Position numbers and translations under genes: made by a program
Notes under the pieces: generated by a model
What the model was told of the DNA's origin: nothing
What the model saw: only the letters and a program-made list of their open reading frames with translations
Databases searched by the model: none
Source: Candidatus Aminicenantota bacterium
GTDB taxonomy: Bacteria > Acidobacteriota > Aminicenantia > Aminicenantales > Aminicenantaceae
DNA length: 5,263 nt
Direction: 5' to 3'
Assembly: GCA_030673995.1 (NCBI GenBank)
Contig: DAOUYU010000131.1
Span: 1-5,263 of the forward strand
Shown here: positions 1 to 5,263 of the stretch, in pieces
Position numbering within the stretch: position 1 is the first letter of the stretch
Layout of the letters: each line of letters opens with the position of its first letter

Positions 1-78
1 GCCTCTTTTTGAGGTTGGCAGAGTCCAGAAGAGATGATGAAGTGGACTAAAATGGAGTTGATTTTCTTGGAATAGAAG
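1..78. other. Short leader region without an assignable gene
   Basis: The bases before the HAD gene hold only short open stretches running in from the window edge. On the plus strand one frame is open to a TAA at 48-50 (ending ESRRDDEVD), and another is open to a TGA at 35-37 (ending EVGRVQKR). Either could be the last residues of an upstream gene, but about 11-15 codons is too little to choose between them. If one is real, the HAD gene follows it closely and would be part of an operon. I see no convincing promoter or terminator here. Confidence 0.3.
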
Positions 79-80
79 AT

Positions 81-85
81 GAGGG
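81..85 (+). promoter_or_regulatory. Shine-Dalgarno site favouring the GTG start of the HAD gene
   Basis: GAGGG sits 8 bases before the GTG at 94-96, which is ideal spacing. The in-frame ATG at 79-81 overlaps this site and has no comparable purine motif at a proper distance, so GTG 94 is the better start. Confidence 0.55.
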
Positions 86-93
86 AATATATT

Positions 94-687
94 GTGAAAC
101 TACAGTGCGTCATCTTTGACATGGATGGGACAGTTGTAGATGTGTCTTATGACTGGAAACAGATAAAAGAAGAATTGATGACTCGAGGACAACCCATTCT
201 GGCTCACCTCAACAACCTGAAAGAGCCTGAAAGATCAGAAAAATGGAAAGTGTTGGAGAAATATGAAAACGAGGCTACTCAAAATGCCAGATTGAAGAAA
301 GGGATGCGTGAGTTTTTAAATTTTTTAAGTGTTCATGATGTAAAGAAAGCCCTTGTAACGAATAATTCACAGAAGAATGTCTCTTTGCTTTTAAAGAAAT
401 TTGATCTTGTGTTTGATTGTGTCATTTCCCGGGAAAGTGGACTTTGGAAACCGTCGGGCGCTCCTTTTCTTGCTGTCCTTAAAAAATTAGAGCTGCGGAG
501 GGAGGAATGTTGTGTTGTGGGAGATTCCCATTTTGATGTCAAAGCTGCCAACGAGGCGGACATTCCTCACATCTTTATTCTCAATGAAGACAAAGAGAGA
601 TTTGCCTCCTTAAATGCTGAAATATTTAGCTCTGTGTGTGCGCTGAAAAAAAGAATAGAAGATTTGCTTAAAGATAGAGATGACTGA
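94..687 (+). CDS. HAD-superfamily phosphatase (subfamily IA-like)
   Basis: A small cytoplasmic phosphohydrolase of the haloacid dehalogenase superfamily, probably acting on a small phosphorylated metabolite. Counting from GTG 94 (197 residues), motif I is FDMDGT with nucleophile Asp9 and acid/base Asp11. Motif II is the Thr89 of LVTNNS, motif III is Lys119 in WKPSG, and motif IV is GDSHFD with Asp144 and Asp148 for Mg binding. The roughly 70 residues between motifs I and II are charged and look helical, fitting the C1 cap of subfamily IA (phosphoglycolate phosphatase and PpaX relatives). The length is slightly short for that group but nothing essential is missing. GTG 94 is chosen because of the GAGGG site at 81-85. 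ATG 79 would add five residues (MREYI). The substrate cannot be read from sequence, and specific names such as gph would be over-calls. The VIT/VWA gene follows on the same strand after about 85 bp, but no functional link is evident. Confidence 0.9.
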   Translation: MKLQCVIFDMDGTVVDVSYDWKQIKEELMTRGQPILAHLNNLKEPERSEKWKVLEKYENEATQNARLKKGMREFLNFLSVHDVKKALVTNNSQKNVSLLLKKFDLVFDCVISRESGLWKPSGAPFLAVLKKLELRREECCVVGDSHFDVKAANEADIPHIFILNEDKERFASLNAEIFSSVCALKKRIEDLLKDRDD

Positions 688-702
688 TCCTCCTCATTTT
701 GG

Positions 703-728
703 AACTTTCTTTAAAAAAAAGAAGTTTT
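703..728 (+). terminator. Weak A/T-rich hairpin between the HAD and VIT/VWA genes
   Basis: AACTT (703-707) and CTTT (709-712), separated by one bulged T, can pair with AAAG (718-721) and AAGTT (722-726) around an all-A loop. TT follows directly. The arm order resembles an intrinsic terminator or attenuator, but the stem has only two G-C pairs and the U tract is very short, so it may be chance in A/T-rich DNA. I see no convincing promoter hexamers in this gap. Confidence 0.2.
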
Positions 729-760
729 AATCTATGAGACAGAAAAAGATGTGCCATTTT

Positions 761-765
761 AGGAG
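761..765 (+). promoter_or_regulatory. Strong Shine-Dalgarno site deciding the VIT/VWA gene start
   Basis: AGGAG lies 7 bases before the ATG at 773-775. The upstream in-frame ATGs at 734 and 749 have only A-rich sequence before them. Starting at 773 also puts a textbook signal peptide at the very N-terminus. The longer start would put a 13-residue, mostly polar and basic extension before it. Confidence 0.7.
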
Positions 766-772
766 CAAGAAA

Positions 773-2875
773 ATGAGAAACAGCAGGCCATTTCAGATAT
801 GTAGTGTGATTTTTTTCGCCTTTCTCTTTCACTTCCTGGGAGCGAATCTTTTTGCAGACGGATTTATCATTCCCAGGCCAAAACCAGGAGTGAGGATTCC
901 ACCTCTGACTGTGAAGTACCACAGGGTAAATGTTGAAATTATTAATCAGGTTGCGAAAACTTCCATCGATCAGGTTTTTATCAATAATTTTCACAGAGAT
1001 ATAGAAGGGGTCTATATTTTCCCTTTACCCGAGCGATCTTCCATTTCTGAATTTGCCATGTATATCGGAGATAAGAAAGTCGAAGGAGAAATTCTCGACC
1101 GGGATAAGGCCCGCCGAATCTATGAAGATATTGTGCGGAGATTAAAAGACCCTGCTCTTCTTGAATATGTAGGACGCAACATGTTCAGAGCTCGAGTTTA
1201 TCCTATTCCTGCTCACGGTGAAAAAAGAATCAGACTGTCTTATACAGAGGTCTTGAAGGCGGAGAAAAATCTCGTTCGTTATGTCTATCCTTTAGATACA
1301 GAAAGATTTTCTCTGCATCCTATAAAAGACGTTACAGTCTCGGTAAGAATTGAATCGAAGGTACCTCTTTCCAATATTTATTCATCTTCTCATAAAGTCT
1401 CTGTCAAAAAAGAAGGAGAAGGTCGGGCAAGAGTGAGTTTTGAAGGGGAAAATATTAAGCCGGACAAAAACTTTGTTCTCTATTACTCCTTTTCTCCTGA
1501 TGATATCGGGCTTTCGTTCATGAACTGGGAAGGCGCTGAAGAGAACACTTTCATGTTCCTGGCTTCCCCCTCTTATGTGAGCAAAAAAGAGAAGATCCTC
1601 AATAAAAATATTATTTTTGTCATCGATAGTTCTGGAAGTATGAACGGAAAAAAAATGAAGCAGGCCAAAGAGGCTGTGCGTTTTGTTGTGAATCATCTAG
1701 GCGAAAAGGATAAGTTTTCTCTTGTGGATTTTGATGATGGAGTGAACGTGTTCTCTTCAGAGATTGTCGCCGCCAATCCTGAGAACAGGGAGAGAGCTCT
1801 CCGTTTCGTGGATGATATAGAAGATTCCGGGGGAACGAACATCAATGAAGCGTTGCTTCAGGCCCTAAAGATGGTAAAGGCTGGAGAGAGGCCAAACTAT
1901 GTTCTGTTTCTAACAGATGGACTGCCTACAGTAGGTATTACCGATAGTGTAGAAATAATGAGAAACCTTGGTAAAGCCAATGATCTCAAGACCCGTATAT
2001 TCGTCTTTGGAGTCGGATATGATGTCAACACAGAGCTTCTGGACAGGATTTCTACTGAAAACCGAGGAACTTCGGTTTATGTTGATGAAGGCGAGAATCT
2101 TGAAGTAGCCATATCGAATTATTATGAAAAAATATCATCGCCTCTTCTTTCTGATCTGGATATCGACTTCAAAGGTATTGAAGTCAAGGAAGTGTATCCG
2201 AGAGTTCTGCCTGATTTGTTTAAGGGCTCACAGCTCATACTGGTGGGAAAATATAGAGGTAGAGGGCCGGTGACAGTAATGCTTTCGGGAAAAGTCATGA
2301 AGAAGGAGAAAAAGTTTGTTCTCAGAGGTCAAAAATTGACCAAAGATGAATCGTACAATTTTCTGCCACGACTTTGGGCGACACGGAAGATCGGTTATCT
2401 TCTCGAAGAGATCCGGTTCCATGGAGAAGCGAAAGAACTCGTTGAAGAAGTTAAAAAACTTGGATTGAAATATGGAATCGTGACTCCTTACACATCATTT
2501 CTCGTAACTGACAAAGAGAGGCGCACTCTTGATGCGGCGGCTCCCGAGGCAGAAGAGGCTCTTTTTGCTCGCAAGGTGACAGGAGCGGGTGCAGTAAAAA
2601 TAGCAAGAGTGACCCAGAGATTAAAGGGAGAGGCTCATGCTGCCCGGGTGATTTCCCGGAAGATCAGATACAAGGGAGAGAAGACATTTTACCTGAAGGA
2701 TGGCTTCTGGATTGACAGCGATTATAAAGAAGGAAGCCGGATAAAAGAGATTCGTTTTAACTCAGAGGAATATTTTCGACTCCTGACTGAAAAGCCTGGA
2801 ATAGCGAAGTTTCTCTCTGTCGCCAAAAAAACTATCGTCCGCTTTGATGGAGTGAATTATAAGATAATCGAATAG
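773..2875 (+). CDS. Secreted VIT and VWA domain protein (inter-alpha-trypsin inhibitor heavy chain-like)
   Basis: A 700-residue exported protein, numbered from ATG 773. Residues 1-28 form a signal peptide: MRNSR, then a hydrophobic core, with likely cleavage after LFA. There is no lipobox cysteine, and the mature part has no cysteine at all. A VIT domain covers about 35-165, with hallmarks YEDIVRR (117-123), NMFRARVYPIP and HGEKRIRLSY. A von Willebrand A domain covers about 280-457. Its metal-ion-dependent adhesion site is complete: DSSGS (Asp285, Ser287, Ser289), Thr355 in GGTN and Asp382 in LTDG. The following part has the segment typical of bacterial family members, WATRKIGYLL (535-544) and TPYTSFLV (571-578). 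A C-terminal module follows with TFYLKDGFWID (638-648). No C-terminal membrane segment, LPXTG or PEP-CTERM anchor is visible, so it is probably periplasmic or released. Family knowledge suggests metal-dependent protein binding or adhesion, but the partner is unknown. ATG 734 would add 13 residues. Confidence 0.9.
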   Translation: MRNSRPFQICSVIFFAFLFHFLGANLFADGFIIPRPKPGVRIPPLTVKYHRVNVEIINQVAKTSIDQVFINNFHRDIEGVYIFPLPERSSISEFAMYIGDKKVEGEILDRDKARRIYEDIVRRLKDPALLEYVGRNMFRARVYPIPAHGEKRIRLSYTEVLKAEKNLVRYVYPLDTERFSLHPIKDVTVSVRIESKVPLSNIYSSSHKVSVKKEGEGRARVSFEGENIKPDKNFVLYYSFSPDDIGLSFMNWEGAEENTFMFLASPSYVSKKEKILNKNIIFVIDSSGSMNGKKMKQAKEAVRFVVNHLGEKDKFSLVDFDDGVNVFSSEIVAANPENRERALRFVDDIEDSGGTNINEALLQALKMVKAGERPNYVLFLTDGLPTVGITDSVEIMRNLGKANDLKTRIFVFGVGYDVNTELLDRISTENRGTSVYVDEGENLEVAISNYYEKISSPLLSDLDIDFKGIEVKEVYPRVLPDLFKGSQLILVGKYRGRGPVTVMLSGKVMKKEKKFVLRGQKLTKDESYNFLPRLWATRKIGYLLEEIRFHGEAKELVEEVKKLGLKYGIVTPYTSFLVTDKERRTLDAAAPEAEEALFARKVTGAGAVKIARVTQRLKGEAHAARVISRKIRYKGEKTFYLKDGFWIDSDYKEGSRIKEIRFNSEEYFRLLTEKPGIAKFLSVAKKTIVRFDGVNYKIIE

Positions 2876-2925
2876 CCTGAATTATTTATAGTGACTGCGT
2901 GCTCAGTCACCCTGGGCAATGCCAA
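2876..2925. terminator. Convergent intergenic gap with a perfect 7-bp inverted repeat
   Basis: GTGACTG (2891-2897) and CAGTCAC (2904-2910) are exact complements around the six-base loop CGTGCT. The repeat lies between the stop codons of two converging genes, where a bidirectional terminator is expected. Neither strand shows a proper U run after the stem: the plus strand continues CCTGGG, and the minus strand continues TATAAATAATT, which is A/T-rich. It may act as an imperfect terminator or 3'-end-stabilising hairpin. Confidence 0.45.
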
Positions 2926-4041
2926 TTAACTATTATCTCCCTTTTTCTTGAGTTCTGCACAGGAGATGCCCCTCAGGTTAAAGCATTTGTTGCAGGAGAT
3001 ACATTCTGATTTTTGTATCATTCCGGCTCGAAACTTCATAACCATAAAGGGGTCGCGAATAAAGGGGCGGCTCAGAGAAATGAGGTCAGACTTGCCCTTT
3101 TCAATAATTTTCTCCATAACCGAAAAAGACCTGATCCCACCCAGGGCGAAAACTGGAATGGATAGAGCCTTTTTGATTCTGGCCGCATTGTCGACAAAAT
3201 AGGCTTCTTCCTCTTCAGAGCGGAGCCCTTTCCAGACAGACCCTTTACCAGCTTCGGCCATTCCGCCGCTGACTTCAATGGCGTCAATTCCTTCCTTTTC
3301 CAAAATTTTTGCTATCTCGATACTCTCTTCCAGCTTCAGTCCGTGAGGCAAAAAATCAGATGAGTTTAATTTCACGATTAGAGGAAATTCTTTTCCTTCC
3401 AGTCCTTTGATGCCCCGGATTATTTCAACCACAATGCGGAGGCGGTTGGATAGAGGGCCTCCCCACTCGTCCTTTCTTCTATTGGTGTAGGGCGAGATAA
3501 AACTGCTGAGGAGATAGCCATGTGCTACATGGAGCTGAACTCCGTCAAAGCCAGCTTGTTTTGCCCTGTGGCAGCTCTGGATAAAGTTGCCAATAACAGC
3601 CTTGATTTCTTCATGGCTCATCTCCTTCGGCGTGATTTTAAAGATGGGCTCATAGACGGAAGAAGGAGCAAGGGGTGTTGTTCCGCAGAGTTTGGGGTTT
3701 GTCTGTCGTCCTGCATGAGAGAGCTGGAGAAAAATACGCGATGGATATCTGTGAACGGCTCCAGTGATCTGACTTAATCCTTCGATCAGATCGTCGGCGT
3801 AGATTCCAATTTGATAGGGGCTGGCTTTACCACCGGGATTAATATAGGCGTGCCCGGTGATGATGAGCCCAACCTCTCCTCTGGCCAGATTTTCAAAGAG
3901 CGAGATGTGTTTTTCTGTGATCGAACCGTCATGAGAAGCCATGAAGTCATGAGTGGCTGACCGAACATACCTATTTGGGATTTCAATTGCTCCAATTTTA
4001 ATCGGAGTAAAGAGGACCGACTCGAATTTCTTATTTTTCAT
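2926..4041 (-). CDS. Single-domain Old Yellow Enzyme-type NADH:flavin oxidoreductase with a four-cysteine tail
   Basis: A 371-residue FMN-dependent TIM-barrel enzyme of the Old Yellow Enzyme / 2,4-dienoyl-CoA reductase N-domain family, which typically reduces activated C=C bonds. Visible hallmarks are LFTPIKIG near the start, NRYVRSAT (23-30), LQLSHAGR (105-112) and HVAHGYL, whose His171, His174 and Tyr176 are the usual substrate- and flavin-site residues. SPYTNRRKDEWGG (183-195), ALGGIR (299-304) and SRPFIRDP (324-331), the last two in the phosphate-binding region, follow. The tail holds Cys347, Cys350, Cys353 and Cys361 (C-x2-C-x2-C-x7-C). In FadH-type enzymes cysteines at the comparable place bind a 4Fe-4S cluster. 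The FAD/NAD(P)H domain of FadH (about 640-670 residues in total) is absent, so this is not fadH. The catalytic Cys of YqjM-type enzymes is not evident near 30. ATG 4041 is the only sensible start, since the next Met is residue 34, although AGGA lies rather far upstream. The gene follows the permease gene by 28 bp. Substrate unknown. Confidence 0.9.
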   Translation of the reverse strand: MKNKKFESVLFTPIKIGAIEIPNRYVRSATHDFMASHDGSITEKHISLFENLARGEVGLIITGHAYINPGGKASPYQIGIYADDLIEGLSQITGAVHRYPSRIFLQLSHAGRQTNPKLCGTTPLAPSSVYEPIFKITPKEMSHEEIKAVIGNFIQSCHRAKQAGFDGVQLHVAHGYLLSSFISPYTNRRKDEWGGPLSNRLRIVVEIIRGIKGLEGKEFPLIVKLNSSDFLPHGLKLEESIEIAKILEKEGIDAIEVSGGMAEAGKGSVWKGLRSEEEEAYFVDNAARIKKALSIPVFALGGIRSFSVMEKIIEKGKSDLISLSRPFIRDPFMVMKFRAGMIQKSECISCNKCFNLRGISCAELKKKGDNS

Positions 4042-4069
4042 AATGTCTTGTATCTTATCCTAGATGGGA

Positions 4070-5200
4070 TCAGACTTTTCTCAATTTGATGAATTTTACA
4101 GCTAAGAAGAAAAACACAAGCGAAAAGAGGAAAAGGACGAAGATGTTGAGAGAAACCGATTTCAAGTCATAGCCAAAGAAAATTAACTTGTCGAAGGCAT
4201 CCATTGTCCACGCTGTAGGAAAGATGAAGCTTGCCGTTTTTAATCCGGGCGGAAAGAGTTCCCTCGGCATCCAGCAGCCTCCTAGTCCAGCCATGAGATT
4301 GGCAAAGAGAATGTTAAAGACGACAAGCACTTCTTCTTTCCTGATAATGCTTCCTAAAAGAATACTCATACCGGCAATGGTTCCGCAAAAAAATAGAGCC
4401 ACAAGGAAAAGCGCCGGGATTGAATTTCCGAAGTAAGTCTTAAACAGGATTTTTCCTGCCAAAAAGAGAATCATTATTTGAAGCATCCCCAGGAAAAGAC
4501 GGCTTAACCATTTTCCGGCGATAATGGAAGAAAAAGAGGCTTGACTTAAATAGATCCTCTCCAGTTGACCTTCTCGACGTTCCTGAAGAAGGATAATCCC
4601 ACCGTACATAAGTATAGTAAAAAGAATGAACATCACAGAAGTGGATGGAATCATGTGGTTAAAACCGGCAGGTATACTTCTCAGCTTTCCTGCCCGTTCC
4701 GCTCTCAGAGCAACAAGTCTTTCTAACCTCTGCTCATCATATTTTTCTGCGAATTCTTTCTCACTTTGGGGAGTTAAAGAGGCAAGGTTAGCTAAAATTT
4801 TAATTATCCCTTTTAAAATATGAGAATAGGCAGTCTGGGAGGCTTCAATATTACTTCCCGCTTCTTTCTCAAGGATAAGTTCAACCTTTTTTCCCTCAAA
4901 AATGTCGCTGGAGAAATTCTCAGGAATGATGAGGGTCCTTATTGTTTTACTCTCTTCGCTCTCTAAGATTTTGGTTGTGTATTTCTCACCTTCGAGCTCC
5001 GATAGCAAGGCTTTAGAGAGGAAACTGTTATCTCTGTCTAAAACATTTAGAGTGACTTTTTGAATTCCTTCTGAAGGCTCGGGAAAAGCCAGTCCAAAAA
5101 TAAAGGCAAAAAGAAGAGGAAAAACAAGGAGCCATAAAAAAAACGTTTTGTCTTTGACTGTAAGTTTTAAATCGTTTAAAGCGATGTTCCAAAAAGTCAT
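4070..5200 (-). CDS. ABC-2 type transporter permease
   Basis: A 376-residue inner-membrane subunit of an ABC exporter, of the ABC2_membrane_3 type seen in NatB-, YhhJ- and YbhR-like permeases. One membrane helix lies at about 20-39. A large extracytoplasmic domain (about 40-183) follows, ending in a charged, probably helical stretch (145-173). Five more hydrophobic segments lie at about 187-205, 231-252, 262-283, 289-308 and 350-370. Family signatures are the cytosolic ERREGQLERI (207-216) after helix 2 and GGCWMPRELFP (307-317) before the last helix. Length and six-helix layout are normal for the family. The ATG overlaps the stop of the upstream gene as ATGA and has AAGG nine bases before it, so translation is probably coupled. 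No ATPase is present in the window. One is expected upstream on this strand, beyond 5263. The cargo is unknown: the family includes drug, sodium, lipid and antibiotic exporters. Confidence 0.9.
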   Translation of the reverse strand: MTFWNIALNDLKLTVKDKTFFLWLLVFPLLFAFIFGLAFPEPSEGIQKVTLNVLDRDNSFLSKALLSELEGEKYTTKILESEESKTIRTLIIPENFSSDIFEGKKVELILEKEAGSNIEASQTAYSHILKGIIKILANLASLTPQSEKEFAEKYDEQRLERLVALRAERAGKLRSIPAGFNHMIPSTSVMFILFTILMYGGIILLQERREGQLERIYLSQASFSSIIAGKWLSRLFLGMLQIMILFLAGKILFKTYFGNSIPALFLVALFFCGTIAGMSILLGSIIRKEEVLVVFNILFANLMAGLGGCWMPRELFPPGLKTASFIFPTAWTMDAFDKLIFFGYDLKSVSLNIFVLFLFSLVFFFLAVKFIKLRKV

Positions 5201-5263
5201 TTAACGAGACCTTTTTTCAAACTGGTATTTAGAAAATAAGATCCAAGAAGAGAGAAAAGAATA
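5197..5263 (-). CDS. 3' end of an upstream gene, probably a second ABC-2 permease (partial)
   Basis: Reading the minus strand in from the window edge, one frame stays open for 21 codons and stops at TGA 5199-5197, overlapping the next gene's ATG as ATGA. The visible residues begin ILFSLLGSYF and end LNTSLKKGLVK. This is a hydrophobic helix end followed by a short basic tail, as at the C-terminus of ABC-2 permeases. Exporters of this family are often encoded as two adjacent permease genes after an ATPase gene, which supports the call. It is far too short to name from sequence alone. The ATGA overlap is a direct observation; the permease identity is inference. Confidence 0.6.
   Translation of the reverse strand, partial: ILFSLLGSYFLNTSLKKGLVK
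5210..5213 (-). promoter_or_regulatory. Ribosome-binding site of the ABC-2 permease, inside the upstream gene
   Basis: On the minus strand an A-run ends in AAGG, nine bases before the ATG at 5200. The site lies within the last codons of the preceding gene, which fits translational coupling across the ATGA overlap. Confidence 0.5.

Noticed and set aside
333..563. Minus-strand open frame of 76 codons inside the HAD gene
   Set aside because: It is opposite motifs II-IV of the phosphatase, with no motif of its own.
713..720. Run of eight A as a sign of a frameshift or phase-variable tract
   Set aside because: It lies outside coding sequence and is too far from the start codon for clear effect. 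It is ordinary for A/T-rich intergenic DNA.
668..994. Minus-strand open frame of 108 codons opposite the start of the VIT/VWA gene
   Set aside because: It lies across the signal peptide coding region of a well-supported gene, has no recognisable motif, and its composition is that of an antisense shadow.
1382..1696. Minus-strand open frame of 104 codons inside the VIT/VWA gene
   Set aside because: It is opposite the conserved VIT-VWA junction including the MIDAS codons and shows no domain. It is a shadow.
2891..2910. Inverted repeat as an attachment site or remnant of a mobile element
   Set aside because: There is no integrase, transposase, target duplication or tRNA nearby. A 3'-end hairpin between converging genes is the simpler reading.
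3520..3777. Plus-strand open frame of 85 codons inside the OYE gene
   Set aside because: It is opposite the catalytic HVAHGYL region. The other frames (for example 2948-3202, 3072-3287 and 3786-3995) are likewise shadows.
2926..4041. Calling the oxidoreductase fadH (2,4-dienoyl-CoA reductase)
   Set aside because: The FAD/NAD(P)H domain is missing and the protein is little over half the FadH length. The cysteine spacing also differs.
4188..4436. Plus-strand open frame of 82 codons opposite the permease, and another at 4626-4823
   Set aside because: Both are opposite conserved permease segments and have no family signature.

Overview
This is a bacterial stretch of moderate to low GC with four complete protein genes, one gene fragment cut by the window edge, and little non-coding DNA. 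Two genes lie on the plus strand in the left half. Two complete genes and the fragment lie on the minus strand in the right half. The two blocks converge on a 50-bp gap. The exported VIT/VWA protein with a Sec-type signal peptide, the Shine-Dalgarno sites and the paired ABC-2 permeases all indicate a bacterium, and the signal peptide suits a Gram-negative-type envelope. The gene set is not diagnostic of a phylum. An uncultivated anaerobic lineage is possible, but that is only inference.

Plus strand: a small HAD-superfamily phosphatase (about 94-687) with all four catalytic motifs is followed, after about 85 bp, by a large secreted protein (about 773-2875). The large protein has an N-terminal VIT domain, a central von Willebrand A domain with an intact metal site (MIDAS), and a conserved C-terminal region. 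For both genes the best ribosome-binding site points to a start inside the longest reading frame: GTG at 94 and ATG at 773. A perfect 7-bp inverted repeat lies in the convergent gap.

Minus strand, read right to left: the last 21 codons of what looks like an ABC-2 permease overlap, through ATGA, the start of a complete ABC-2 permease (5200-4070). After 28 bp comes a single-domain Old Yellow Enzyme-type flavin oxidoreductase (4041-2926) with a four-cysteine C-terminal motif. The two permeases very probably form one exporter, with an ATPase expected further upstream outside the window. The oxidoreductase is probably co-transcribed with them, but nothing in the sequence says what either one acts on.

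I found no RNA gene, CRISPR array, insertion sequence or integrase, and no clear sign of a novel system. The points most worth a second look are the four-cysteine OYE without a reductase domain, the operon link between it and an exporter, the anchorless VIT/VWA protein, and the corrected start sites.
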